Shown: positions 36,798 to 50,700, numbered from the stretch's first letter. The stretch: DNA of 64,000 bases from Ailanthus altissimus (GCA_946807835.1 OX327704.1:7874001-7938000); one strand, 5' to 3'. Numbers and translations are program-made. Notes: generated by a model not told the origin, from the letters alone.

Positions 36798-38484
36798 TGT
36801 TAGGGATAGTGCCCTAAAAGTATGTACTTATACAGTTAAATTAATAAAGTTACAATTTTATACTTGATGAGTATTCATAATTTTATGACATAAATATCAA
36901 AAAAATCTATTATTTATTTATATAACCGTAACTTTAGTATATAATTGTTATATACAAAAGGATTAAAGTTATAGATAATAAATAGAAAAGTCCATAATAA
37001 ATTAATTAAAGTTTGAGATTTTTAATTAAATATTACTAGTACGGTTCACAGACATTTAAAATGTAGTAATCTTATCTAGATCACTAATGTAGTGACATTA
37101 TAGTGGAGACACTAGATATATTATGATTATATAGGACTGAACCAGACGTAGTTTGAATTCTTATGTAAAATACCGTTGTTAATTAAGAATTCAAATAATA
37201 TCAACTGATGATCATATGCAGATTAACCTTAATCCTAAGTGATCATAAACTCTTGTTTCTGTCATTATGTCATTTGAAATATTCGTTACGGTTTGTCTAA
37301 AGAACAAATTAAAATTTTGTATTTTGGTAGCATAGTGAGATAAACACTTGCGAATATGATTTACATATATGAAATCCATTTATTCCTAATGGAAATTAGA
37401 AATAAGGTTCTCTTAAGGGTTATTTCTAGAACTGAACGGTTAAGTGCTAAATTTGTAATCATGTTACAAATTAACTGTCCACTGGTGAATTAATTGTACT
37501 TAATGATAAAGAAATAATTAAAGGGTAAAATGGTAATTAACTTGGCTCTAATTATGAACCATCTATGGAGAGATGAATTGCATGTAGTGATTAAATCAAT
37601 GGACTGCTTTAAATTTTGAGTAAATTATATCTACAATTTCAAGAGTACGATTCCAGGTTTTTAGTGGAATAACACTGAAATTAATAAATTGAATTAATTA
37701 ATTAAAGAGTTTAATTAATTATTCAAAATTTATTGGGGTTTGAAATTGTAGGTCCATAGGTCCCCAATACCGCCTCTTTCGTTATTACAGTGAACAATTA
37801 AAAATAATTTGATTATTACACAAATTGTTTGTGTCTAAAAAGCAGTTTTCAAATACGTATATTTTATATTTAGATAAAATTAATTAATTAAAAATTAATT
37901 AATATAAATAAGAACTTATCCAAATATAATTAAATATTTAATTTAAAAAATTAAATAAATAAATCTTAAGGATAATTTTTAAAATTATCAAAAAGATTTT
38001 AATTTTAATTTTAGTGTTTTTCTTTTATTAAAAGACTAATAATGCTCAAATGTTGTATTATACGTTAACCACAAAGAGTAGGACTCAATGTGGTTTACAT
38101 GAATTAGGTCTCCTTTTAAGAGATAATAATTTAATTAATAAATATTATTAATTAAATTATTATTTTAAAATGAGAAGACTAGTCTAAATAAAATACATCA
38201 CACATATGTGGAAAAAAAAGTAGGATACGTATTTTTCTTCAAAGAAGAAAAACAAATAGGAAGCCTATTCTTCATTTCACTGTAGAACAAGAGGCTTGAT
38301 TTGGAATCCTTTTGTGAAAGAAAACTTTGCGTAGATTCAAGGTATGTTCTTGTTAATTTTTATTTATTTTAACATCAAATTCATATACTCATAAGATTCT
38401 TAGATAAAAAATATTTTTATCTAATGAAAACAAAGATTAAAGAGTTTTTATTTTCTATTCCGCTGTGTTATGAATGTCATAACA
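36798..38484 (+). mobile_element. LTR F: solo-LTR-like element, 1687 bp
   Basis: Starts TGTTAGGGATAGTGCCC and ends AATGTCATAACA, so termini TGTTA...TAACA are 5-bp inverted repeats. The last 40 bp (TATTCCGCTGTGTTATG) resemble ends of plant Ty1/copia LTRs. Interior is very AT-rich and noncoding, with long runs such as AATTAATTAAT near 37,880. The 5-bp flanks (CATAT left, ATAAC right) do not match, so insertion and later loss or rearrangement are both possible. It sits directly against the SINE-like pair, and about 15 bp of unassigned sequence precede the satellite at 38,500. Orientation is arbitrary. Confidence 0.65.
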
Positions 38485-39434
38485 ATAACTCTTAACCAAT
38501 AGTTTTTGGGGTTTCGGGTCCTAAGAGTTGGATATTTTGGTGCAAATTGGCCATAGATGGACTTAGAATCTTGAAACAAGTTAAATCGCTTATTATAAGC
38601 GTGATTCTATTAACAAACCTTCAGGACGCCCTTGTTGGAAATCGGAAGAATCTTTGAAAACCATATATCAAGCTACAGAAGTTTGAATCATACATATGAT
38701 ATACCGTTTCACATCCATCCATATGCCCTTCCTTTGGCCAATTGGCCTTAAAGTGAGGGCCACAGATTGAGGCCAAAATTCGTCATTTGGGCCCTCAAAT
38801 TGCTTGCTCAAGCTCGGCTAAAGCATTTTCTCCAGCTTCGGAGAATTTTATCATTTTTTTAGAAGTGTACTGATGTATGGTTTTTTTCATTAAAAGATTT
38901 TGATTTTTTTTCTATAGATGGACTTTCTGGGGTTTCGGGCCCCGAGAGTTGGATATTTTTGTGCGAAGTGGCTATAAATGGACTTAGAACCCCGAAACAA
39001 GTCAAACAGCATATTATACGCGTGATTTTGACATCGAACCTTTGAGACCCTCTGTTCGGGGAATCGAGAGAATCTTCGGGAAGCCATATCTCAAGCTACA
39101 GAAGTCAGAATCACACATATGATATGTCATTTCGAAGCTATCGGCGCACCCTACCTTTGGCTCATGTCCAAAAAGCCATCGTTTGGTCCCAAAAATTGCT
39201 CGCTCAAACTTCACCAAGGAATTTTCTCTAGCTTTGAGGAATTTTATCTTTTTTTTTTATAGAATGTGATTGATGTATGGCTTTTCCATTAAAACTTTTA
39301 GATTTTTTACTATTTGTTTGCTCCAAAATAAACAAAATTTGAGAACCTCAAAACATTCGTGTACCTTAGCCCCGGATCGTCCTTTTTGGAATTTTTAGCC
39401 CCGAGAGTTGGATATTTTGGTGCAAAGTTGTCGT
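38485..39434 (-). repeat. Satellite array, inverted segment 2c
   Basis: Resumes at TTTTTGGGGTTTCGGGTCC (about 38,500), the piece that should follow GATCG at 36,482, so the SINE pair plus LTR F is one composite insertion in a single monomer. About two monomers; one near 38,890-38,935 lacks the TACTATTTTTCTGTGCC to GATCGCC stretch. Ends at GTGCAAAGTTGTCGT, where LTR G begins. Confidence 0.9.
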
Positions 39435-40728
39435 TGATGCGATATTTCTATATCATAAAATTAAGTGCAAGTATACACTATCGTATGCAAGTAATAAAGA
39501 GATTAAATAAGTCGGATGTCGAACCCACAGGGGTAATTTCTTCTTTTTAACCAATTACTAAAATTATATCTTCCTAATAATTATTTAGATAAATAAAAAT
39601 CTAAGAATTAATGTAGAAAATATAAAGGTAAAAACACAATGCAACGAGATTTAAGTGAAAGTATTCACAAGCCTCAATATGCTTTCTAATGATTAACCTT
39701 CTAATATTTAACTTCCTTAGTCTTTGTTATTGATCAAGACACTAATGTATTCACAAGCCTTTTCCAAGGTCATGCAAGTATACCTTAATTTACCAAATAC
39801 CTATATCCCTATGGTACTTATAATAAATTAAGATTCATTAAAATTATGTCTTATTGATCATACATGCCAATTAGGTATATTCCTATCCTAAATTGAAACT
39901 TGCATATACAACATTGAATGTTACTCTACAATCATGCATCAAATTACTAGGTCTAAATATTATGATTCCTCTTCTGAGTTTATCAATAATATTACCAACT
40001 TATTCGTCATATATTGGCCAGATATATTGAAGCATTAAAATCAAGTAATTTGAATATCAAAGAACTAAGTTTATTAAATATTTCAAAGATATGGCAATTA
40101 AGCACACATATTGAGTTCAAGTATTAACCCTACAAAATAAATTTAGCTCATGGCTACAAGAGAACAATAGTAAAAATAATAATAAATCATGATACAATCA
40201 ATAGCAAACCGATATAGACGTCGAATAGCTTTTAATTGCGCTGCCTAGAGACTCTTGATGCCGAAGAACGCCTTGAATCTCTCTCTAAAGTTGCTTCAAT
40301 TAAATTCCTATTGCTCTCCAAGACTCGTGCTTAGTATTTATGGTGTTCTTGAATTGCTCTAGGTTGCTCCTAGCTTCCTGGGAACGAGTGGCTTTTTATA
40401 GAGATTGATATGAGCTTAAAAATCTCAATTCTCGTCGAACTAAGACTTGCACTACCGCTGGGGCGTTATGCTTCTGTCGCTGGGGCGACGCGTGAAAAAG
40501 GCTTCACCGTTGGGGCGACGCATGAAAAAGGCTTCACCGCTGGGGCGGTAGTCTGATAGCGCTAGGGCACTAGAATATCGCTGGCGTGGTAAAGGTCTGG
40601 CGCTGGGGTGCCAGATGCGACTTCAACAGGTCATATTTCTTATTTCGATCACTATTCCAGAGCTGGGGCGGTAATCCTAATGGCGCTGGGGCGGTGGACA
40701 CATTATTTTGAAAACCTTGCATTTATCA
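39435..40728 (+). mobile_element. LTR G: solo LTR, 1294 bp, with TSD
   Basis: Runs from TGATGCGATATTTC to GCATTTATCA within one inverted monomer. Flanking 5-mers GTCGT (39,430-39,434) and GTTGT (40,729-40,733) form a TSD with one change, and the monomer reads on correctly across them (GTCGT then GGACTTAGAATC). The start (TAAGTGCAAGTATACACTATC, GTCGAACCCACAGGGG) resembles the beginning of element C's LTR, suggesting the same Athila/Tat group. A GC-rich patch of CGCTGGGGCG motifs fills about 40,450-40,700. A solo LTR implies that a full element was once inserted and recombined out. Strand is given by the plus-strand reading; transcription probably ran on the minus strand, as in element C. Confidence 0.8.
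40450..40702 (+). repeat. GC-rich CGCTGGGGCG repeat patch in LTR G
   Basis: CGCTGGGGCG or close variants occur at about 40,456, 40,478, 40,508, 40,538 and several more times up to 40,693. Two adjacent copies are a 30-bp tandem duplication (TGGGGCGACGCGTGAAAAAG at 40,481 and TGGGGCGACGCATGAAAAAG at 40,511). This is a sharp GC island within AT-rich sequence. Confidence 0.75.
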
Positions 40729-41732
40729 GTTGTATTTGGACTTAGAATCTCAAAATGAGTCTAACCACATATTATACGTGTGATTCTAAAACCAGACCTC
40801 CGGGTCCCCCCTATTGGAGAATCTTCGAGAAACTATATCTTGAGCTACAGATATCCAAATCACATATATGATGTATCAATTCAAAGCTATCAGTGCACTC
40901 TACCTTTGGCCTGTCGACTTTATTGAGTGGCCCGTGGATCAAGGACAAAATCTATCATTTAGGGCCTTAAATCACTCGCTCAAGCTCAACCAAGGTATTT
41001 TCCCCCGCTTTAGGGAATTTATCTTTTTTTAATAAATGCATATTGATGTACAGATTTTTTCGTTAAAAGTTTTTGATTTCTTACAATTGTTTTTTGCCAA
41101 AATAAATAAAATTTGAGAACCTTAAAAAGTTCATGTACCTTGGTCCCAGATCGCCTTTTTTGTGGTTTTGAGCTTGGAGACTTGTTATTTTGGTGCGAAG
41201 TAGCCGTAGATGGACTTAGAATCTCGAAACAAGTCAAATGGCATATTATACGTATGATTTTGACACCGGACCTTCGAGACCCCCTTGTTGGAGATTCAGG
41301 AGAATCTTCGAAAAACTATATCTCGAGCTACAGATGTCCAAATCACGCATATGATGTACCGTTTCAAAGCTATCGGTGTGCCCTATCTTTGGCCTATCGT
41401 CCTCAATGTAGGGCCTATAGATCAAGACCAAAACCCATCATTTGGGCCATCAGATCACTCACTAAAGCTCAGTCAAGGCATTTTTCCCTCTTTCGGGAAT
41501 TTAATCTTTTATTTTAGAAATCATATTGATGTATGGCTTTTTCTGTGAAAAAGTTTTCATTTTCTTACTATTTTTATAGAATGCATATTGACGTAGGGCT
41601 TTTTTGTTAAAAGTTTTTATTTTTTACAATTTTTTTGCGCCAAAAAAATTAAAATTTTTTTAACTCAAAAGGATTGTGTATGTTAGCCTCAGATCGCCTT
41701 TTTTGGGGTTTCGGACCACGAGAGTTGATATT
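40729..41732 (-). repeat. Satellite array, inverted segment 2d
   Basis: Last two inverted monomers. Around 41,520-41,640 a partial direct duplication repeats the TATTGA(T/C)GTA(T/G)GGCTTTTT...TACTATTTTT stretch, which appears once in other monomers. Ends at CGAGAGTTGATATT (41,732), where the orientation returns to forward. Confidence 0.9.
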
Positions 41733-44700
41733 GTATAATATGCCATTTTACTAGTTTTGAGATTCTAAGTCCATCTATGGACACTTTGCACATAAATATC
41801 AAACTCTCGGGGATCGAAACCCTAAAAAATGCAATCCAAGGCTAAGGTAGAGAAACTTTTTGAGTCTCTCGAATTTTGTTTATTTTATCACAGAAAAATA
41901 GTAAAAAACTAAAAACATTTAACAAAAAAAACTATACGTCAATATGCAATTTATAAAAAAAGATAAAATTCCCAAAAGTAGGGGAAAATGCCTTGGCCAC
42001 GCTTGCGTGAGCGATTTTAGGGTCAAAATGATGAATTTTGGCATCAATTTATAGGCCTCACATTGAGGCCAATATCCAATTGCTTCAAAACGGTACATAA
42101 TATACGTAATTCAGACTTCTGTAGCTTGAGATATAGTTTTTCAAAGATTCTCTCGATTCTCAAACAGGGGGTTCCGGAAGGCCAAGTGTCAGAATCACAC
42201 GTATAATATATGTTTGACTCATTTCAAGATTTTAAGTCTATCTATGAACACTTTTCAGCAAAATATCCAACTCTCGGGGCTTGAAACCCTAAAAAATGCA
42301 ATCTAAGGCTAAGGTACATGAACTTTTCAAGGTTTTTGAATTTTGTTTATTTTGGCACAGAAAAATAGTAAAAGAATAAAAAAACATTTAATGTAAAAAG
42401 TTGTACGACAATACGAATTCTATAAAAAAAGTTAAAATTCCTCAAAGCAAGAGAAAATACCTTGATCGAGCTTGAGCGAGTGATTTGAGTGCCCAAATGA
42501 TAGATTTTAGCCTCGATCTGTAGGCCTCTTAATGAGGCTAACAGGCCAAAGATATGGTTCGCTGATAGCTTAGAAACAGTACACCATATGCGTGATTCAG
42601 ACGTCTGTAGCTCGACATATGGTTTTCTGAAGATTCTTCCAATTCTTCGACAAGGAGGTTCAATTAAGAATCACACGTATAATAATCCCTTTCACTCATT
42701 TTGAGTTTGTAAGTCCTTCTACAGCCACTTCGCACTAAAATATCCAACTCTTAGGTCCCAAAACCCAAAAATAGCGATTCGTGGCTAAGTTACATGAACT
42801 TTTTGAAGTTCTCAAATTTTATTTATTTTAGTGCAGAAAATAGTAAAAAAGCAAAACCTTTTAAAGGAAAAAGCTGTACATCATTATGCATTCTATAAAA
42901 GAAGACAAAATTCCCCGAAGCAGGAGAAAATTCCTCAGCTGAGCTTGAGTGAGCGATTTTAGGGCCCAAACAATGGATTTTGGCCCTAATGCGCAGTCTT
43001 CACATTGAGGCCAACAGTCCAAAGGTAAGACGTGCCGATAGCTTCAAAATGATGCATGATTTATGTGTTTCGGACATTTTTAGCTCGAGATATGGCTTCC
43101 CCAAAGATTCTCCCAATTCTCCGACTAGGGGTGTTCCAGAGATCCTGTATTAGAATCACGTGTCTAATATGTCGTTTGACTCGTTTCGAGATTCTAGGTC
43201 CATCTACGGCCATTTCGCACCAAAATATCCAACTCTCCTGGTTCAAAATCCTAAAATATGCAATCTGAGGCTAAGGTATATAAACTTTTCGAGGTTCTCG
43301 AATTTTGTTTATTTTAGAATAGAAAATTAGTAAAAAATTAAAAACTTTTAATAGAAAAATCCGTACGTCGGTACATATTCTATAAAAAAGATAAAATTCT
43401 TCGAAGCAAGAGAAAATGCCTTGGCTGAGCTTTAGCGAGGGATTTGAGGGCTCAACAACAAATTTTGGCCTCGATTTGCTGGCTTTACATTGAGGCTGAT
43501 AGGCCAAAGGTAAGCCGCATCGATAGCTTACAAATGGTACATCATACACATAACTAGGACGTCTATAGCGCGAGATATAGTTTCTCCAACCATGGGGTCC
43601 TAGAGGTCTAGTATCAGAATCATGCGTATAGCAGTTTGACTCATTTTTAGGTTCTAAGTCCATCTATGGATACTTCGCATAGAAATATCCAACTCTCACG
43701 GCTCGAAACTCCAAAAAATACAATCTGGGGCTAAGTTACCTGAGCTTTTCAAGGCTCTTGATCTTTGTTAATTATGGCTTAGGAAAATAGTAAAAAATAA
43801 AAAACTTTTAATGGAAAAAGTCGTACATCAATACACATTCTATAAAAAAAAGATAAATTTCCCGAAGCAGGAGAAAATCCCTTGGCCGAGCTTCAGCAAG
43901 CGATTTGACAGCCATAATGACAGATTTTTGCCTCGATCCGCAGACCTCAAAATAAGTTAGAAAGGCCAAAGGTATGGCACACCATTTGCTTCAAAATGGT
44001 ACATAATATGCATGATTTGAATGTTTGTAGCTCGAGATATGGTTTTCAAAAGACTCTCCCAATTCTATAACAGGGGGGTCCCAAAGGTCCGATGTCAGAA
44101 TCACGCGTATAATATGATGTTTGACTTGTTTTGAGATTCTAATTCTATCTATAGCCACTTTGTACCAAAATATTCAACTCTAATGGCCTGAAACCCTAAA
44201 AAATGCAATCCCGAGCTAAGGTACACGAACCTTTCGAGGCTCTCAAATTTTGTTCATTTTGGAATAGAAAAATAGTAAAAAATCATAAAAATTTAACAAA
44301 AAAGGCCGTACATTAATACATATTCTATAAAAAAGATAAATTCCTCAAGTAGGAGAAAAAGCCTTGGTCGAGCTTGAACGAGCAATTTGAAGACCCAAAT
44401 GACATATTTTTTCCTTGATCTGCAAGCTTCACATTGAGGTAGATAGATTAACTGTAAGGCGCACCAATAGCTTCAAAACTGTACAGCATATGCATGATTC
44501 AGACGTCTGTAGTTCGAGATATGCTTTTCAAAAGATTCTCCCAATTCTCTGACAGGGGGATCCCGGAGGTCAGGTGTAAGAATCATGCGTATAATGTGTT
44601 ATTTGACTCATTTCAAGATTTTAAGTCCATCTACAGCTACTTCAAACAAAATATCCAACTCTCGGGGGTCGAAATAGTAAAAAAGGCGATTCCAGGCTAA

Positions 44701-47700
44701 GGTACACAAACCGTTCGGAGTTCTCAATTTTATTTATTTTCACACAGAAAAATAGTAAAACATAAAAAACTTTTAATGGAAAAACCCGCAAGTTAGTACA
44801 CAATATATTAAAAAAAGATAAAATTTCTCGACGCAAGAGAAAATGCCTTAGCCAAGCTGGAGTGAGCGATTTGAGGGCCCAAACAAAGAATTTTAGCCTC
44901 AATCTATAGGCCTCATATTCTGGCCGATAGGCCAAAGGTAGGGTGCACTAATAGCTTTAAAGCAGTTCATCATATAAGTTATTTAGACGTCTGTAACTCA
45001 AGATATGCTTTTCCAAAGATTCTCTCGATTCTCTGACGGGGGGGTCCTAGAGGTTCGTTGTCAGAATCAGGCGTATAATATGCCGTTTGACTAGTTTGAA
45101 GATTCTAAGTAAATCCACAGCCACGTCGCACCAAAATATCCAACTCTCAAGGCCTAAAACCGCAAAAAGGTAATTCAAGGGTAAGGTATACATTTTTTGA
45201 GGTTCTTGAATTTTGTTTATTTTAGCGTAGAAAAATAGTAAAAAATTAAAAACTTTTAATGAAAAAAGTCATACGTCAATAAGCATTCGATAAAAAAAAG
45301 ATAAAATTCTTCGAAGTTGGAGAAAATGCACGGGCCGAGCTTCAGCGAGTGATTTAAGGGTCTAAATGATGGAATTTAGCCTCGATTCACAGGCTTCGCA
45401 CTAAGGCCGATTAACCAAAGGTAGGGCGCGCCAATTGCTTTGAAACTCTAGATCATATGTGTGATTCGGACATTTGTAGCTCGATATATAATTTCCCAAA
45501 GATTCTCACGATTCTCCGATAAGGGGGTTCCGAAGGTCCGGTGTTAGAAACACATGTATAATATGTTGTTTGACTAGTTTCAAGATTCTAAGTATATCTA
45601 CAGCCATATTGCATCAAAATATCCAACTCTCGGGGCCTGAAACCTCAAAAAAGGTGATTCGGAGTTAAGGTACACAAAATTTTGAGGTTTTAAAAAAAAA
45701 ATTATTTTATCACAGACATATTAAAAATACTTTTAAGTAAAATAGCCACACGTCAAGACGCATTCTATAAAAGAAAGATAAAATTCCCCGAAGCAAGGAA
45801 AAATGCCTTAGCCGAGTTTGTGCGAGCAATTTAATGGCCTAAACGATGGATTTTGGCCTCACTATTTAGGCCTCATATATTAAGCCTGACAGGTCAAAGG
45901 TATGGCGCACCAATAGCTTCGAAACTGTACATCATATGCATAATTCAGACATCTGTAGCTCAAGATATGCTTTCCCAAAGATTCTGCCAATTCTCTGAAA
46001 GAGGGATCCCGGAGGTCCGATGTCAGAATCACGCAAATAATATGTTATTTGACTCGTTTCAAGATTCTAAGTCCATCTATGGCCATGTCGCACAAAAATT
46101 AAAATTTCTTGAAGTAAGAGAAAATGCCTTGGCTAAACTTGAGCAAGCGATTTGAGGGTCCAAATAATGGAATTTGGCCTCGATTCGCAGGCCTCAAGTT
46201 GAGTCCAAAAAGCCAAAGGTAGAGCGTGACAATAGCTTCATAATGGTACATCCCCGATTCTTCAACAGGGTGGTCCCAGAGGTCTAGTGTGAGAATCATA
46301 TGTATAATATGCGGTTTGACTCATTTTGAGATTCTTAATCCATTTATGGCTACTTCGTCCCAAAATATCCAACTCTCGGGGTTCGAAACCCTAGAAAAAA
46401 GTGATCTAAGGCTAAGGTACACAAACCTTCTGAGGCTCTCGAATTTTATTTATTTGGTGGAGAAAAATAGTAAAAAATCAAAAACATTTAATGAAAAATA
46501 CCGTACGTGAATACACATTCTATAAAAAAAAAGATAAAATTTCCCGAAGCAAGAGAAAATGACTTGGCTAAGCTTGAGCGGGCGATTTGAGGGCCCAAAC
46601 GACGGATTTTGGCCTCAATCTATAGACCTCAAAATGAGGCTAACAGGCCAAAGGTAGAGTGCACCAATAGCTTTGAAACAAAACATCATATGCATGATTC
46701 AGACGTCTGTAGCTTGAGATATACTTTCTTGAAGATTCTCCTAATTCTCCGACAGGAAGGTTCTGGAGGTCCGATGTCAGAATCACGCGTATAATATTCC
46801 GTTTGACTAGTTTCAAGATTCTAAGAACATCTACAGTCACATCGCACCCAAATATCCAACTCTCGGGGTTCGCCCAAAAAAGCAATTCAGGGCTAATGTA
46901 CACGAACTTTTTTAGGTTCACAAATTTTGTTTATTTTGGCGCAGAAAAATAGTAAAAGATAAAAAAGCTTTTAACGGAAAAAGCCGTACATCAATATGCA
47001 TTCTATAAAAAGAGATAAAATTCTCTGTTTTGGAGAAAATGCCTTGGTCGAGCTTGAACAAGCGATTTGAGGGCCCATATTCTACATCAATATGCGCGAT
47101 TCGAATGCTTATAGCTCAAGATACGCTTTGCTGAAGATTCTCCCGATTCTCGAACATGGGGGTTTTGAAGGTTTGGTGACATAATTACGCGTATAATATG
47201 CCATTTGACTCATTTTGAGATTCTATGTATATGTACAGTCACTTCGCACTAAAATATCCAACATTCGGGGCTCGAAACCACAAAAAAATGATCAAAGGCC
47301 AAGGTACTCGAACTTTTTGAGGTTCTCAAAATTTGTTTATTTTAGCGTATAAAAATAAAAAAAAAATTAACGGAAAGAGTCACACATCAGTACACATTCT
47401 ACAAAAAAAATTTAAAATTCCCTAAAGCTCAAACAGTGCCTTGGCCAAGAATGAGAAAGCATTTTGACGGCCCAAATGACATATTTTAGCCTTGATCCGC
47501 AAGCTTCACACTGAGGCCGATAGACCAAAGGTAGGGCATGCCAATTGCTTTTAAACGATACATTATATGCGTGATTTGAACGCTATAACTCGAGATATAC
47601 TTTCTCAAAGATTCTCTCAATTCTCCGATAAGGGGGTCCTGGCAGTCCGGTGTCAGAATCACGAGTATAATATCCAACTCTTTACTAAGCCCATCTACGA

Positions 47701-50700
47701 CCACTTCACATTAAAATATCCAACTCTCGAGGCCCAAAACCCCAAAAAGGGCGATCCGGGGCTAACATATACAAAACTTTTTGAGGTTCTCGAATTTAAT
47801 TTATTTTCATGCAGAAAAATAATTTAAAAAAAATTAAGGGAAAAAGCCGTACAAAAATACACATTCTATAAAAAAAAAGATAAAATTCCCCAAAGCAATA
47901 AAAAATGCCTTGACCGAGCTTGAGCGAGTGATTCGAGGGCCAAAATGATGGATTTTATCCTTGAGCGGCAAACCTCACATCAAGGCCTAAAGGCCAAACG
48001 TAGGGTGCACCAATAGCTTTGAAATGGTACATCATATGTGTGATTCAAACGTCTGTCACTCGCGATATAGTTTCTTGAAGATTTTCTCGATTCTCCAACA
48101 AGGGGGTCTCGAAGGTCTGGTATCAGAATCACGCGTATAATAAGCCATTTATCTTGTTCGAGATTCTAAGTCTATCTATGGCCACTTTGTTTTAAAATAT
48201 CGAACTCTCTGGGCCCGAAACCCAAAAATGGCAATCCGGGGCTAAGGTATACAAACTTTTCAAGGTTATCAAATTTTGTTTATTTTGGCATAGAAAAATA
48301 GTAAAAAACATATAAAACTTTTTAAGCGAAAAAGCCATACATAGATACGTATTCTATAAAAAAAAGTTAAAATTTCCCAAAGTTGGAGAAAATGCCTTTG
48401 GCCGAGCTTGAACAAGCGATTTAAGGGCCCAACGACAGATTTTGGCCTCCAACAACAGGCATCACACTAAGGTTGATGGGCCAAAGATAGGGCATGCTGA
48501 TAGCTTCAAAACAGTGCATCATATTCGTGATTCGGATGTCTATAGCTCGAGATATGGTTTCTTGAGGATTCTCTCGATTCTCCAACAAGGGGTCTCGGAG
48601 GTCCGATGTCAGAATCACGCGTATAACTTACCATATGACTCATTTCAAGATTTTAAGTCTGTCTATAGCCACTTTGCACCAAATCCAACTCTCAGGACCC
48701 GAAACACCAAAAATGGCGATTCGGGGCTTAGGTACACGAACTTTTATTGAAAAATGGCAAAACAGTTAAAACATTTTATAAAAAAAAACTGTACGTCAAT
48801 AAGCATTCTTTGAAAAAAGATAAAAATCTCCGAAACTGGAGAAAATGCCTTGGTCGAGCTTGAGCGAGCAATTTGACGGCCCATCGACAGGTTTTGGCCA
48901 CAAGCCATAGGACTCACACTGAGACCGATAAGCCAAAGGTTCGATGCTTCAATAGCTTCAAAATGGGCATCATATGCATGATTCGGACGTTTGTAGCTTG
49001 AGATATAGGTTCTCAAAGATTCTCCCGATTCTCCAACAGGGGGTTCCTAGAGGTCCGATGTCAAAATCACGTGTATAATATGTCGTTTAACTCGTTTGAG
49101 ATTCTAAGTCCATCTACGATCACTTCGCATTAAAATATCCAACTCTCAGAGCCTGAAACCCCTAAAACGGCGATCCGAGGCTAAGACCTACATGAACTTT
49201 TTTAGGTTTGAAAATATTATTTATTTTGGCTAAGAAAAATAGTAAAAACTCTAAAACTTTTAACGAAAAAATCCTTATATAAATATGCATTCTATAAGAA
49301 AAGATAAAATTCTCTGAAGCTGGAGAAAATGCATTTGCCGAGCTTGAGTGAGCGATTTGATGGCATAAACAATAAATTTTGGCCTTGATCCGCGGGTGTC
49401 AAATTGAGGCCAATAGCACAAGGTAGCATATGCTGATAGCTTTGAAATGATATATCATATGCGAGATTCGAACATCTGCAGCTCGAGATATGATTTTCCA
49501 AATATTCTCTCGATTCTCTAATAGGGGGGGTCCCGGAGGTACTGTGTCAGAATCACACGAATAATATACCATTTGACTCATTTTGAGATTCTAAGCCCAT
49601 CTACAACCACATCGCACCAAAATATCCAACTCTCAAGACCCGCAACCCTAAAAATGGCGATTCAGGACTAAGGTACACGAACTTTTTGAGGTTCTCGAAT
49701 TTAGTTTATTTTCACGTAGAAAAATAATAAAAAATTAAAAACTTTTAAGGAAAAAAATGTACATAAAAACACATCCTATAAAAAAAAAGGATAAAATTTT
49801 CTAAAGGCCATAACGACGAATTTTGGCCTTAAGCGACAGACCTTACATCAAGGTCTAAAGGCCAAAGGTAAGGTGCAACGAGAGCTTCAAAATGGTACAT
49901 CATATGTGTGATTCAGACGTCTGTCATTCGAGATATGGTTTCCTAAAGATTCTCTCGATTCTCCAACAGGGTGGTTCCAAAGGGTTGGTGTCAGAATCAT
50001 GTGTATAATAAGCCGTTTGACTTGTTTTGAGATTCTAAGTCTATCTACAGCCACTTCGCTCCAAATATATCCGACTCTATGGGTTTGAAACCCAAAAAGG
50101 GCAACAGGGGCTAAGGTACACAAACTTTTCAAGGTTCTCAAATTTTGTTTATTTTGGTACAGAAAAATAGTAAAAAATAAAAAACTTTTAGAGGAAGAAG
50201 CCGTACATAAATATGCATTCTATAAAAAAAGATAAAATTCTCCAAAGCTGGAGAAAATGAATTGGGCGAGCTTGAACAAGCAATTTGAGAGCCAAACAAT
50301 AGATTTTGGCCTCGAACAACAGGCCACACTCTAAGGCCTACAGGCCAAAGGTAGGGCACGCCGGTAGCTTCGAAATAGTGCATCATATGCGTGATTCGGG
50401 CGTATATAGCTCGAGATATGATTTTTTAAAGAATCTCCTGATTCTCCAACATAGGGGTCCCAGAGGTTCGATGTTAGAATTACATGTATAATATGTTGTT
50501 TGACTTGTTTTAAGATGTTAAGTCCATCTACAGCCACTATGCACTAAAATATCCCCATCTCGGAGTCTGAAAACCCAAAATGGCAATTCGGGGCTAAGGT
50601 ACAGGAACTTTTCGAGGTCCTCGAATTTTTTTCATTTTGGCACAGAAAAATAGTAAAAAAAAGAAAAGAGTTTTAAGAGAAAAAGCCATACATAAATATG

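Noticed and set aside
36793..38489. Target-site duplication for LTR F
   Set aside because: CATAT and ATAAC do not match, although the TGTTA/TAACA ends are good.
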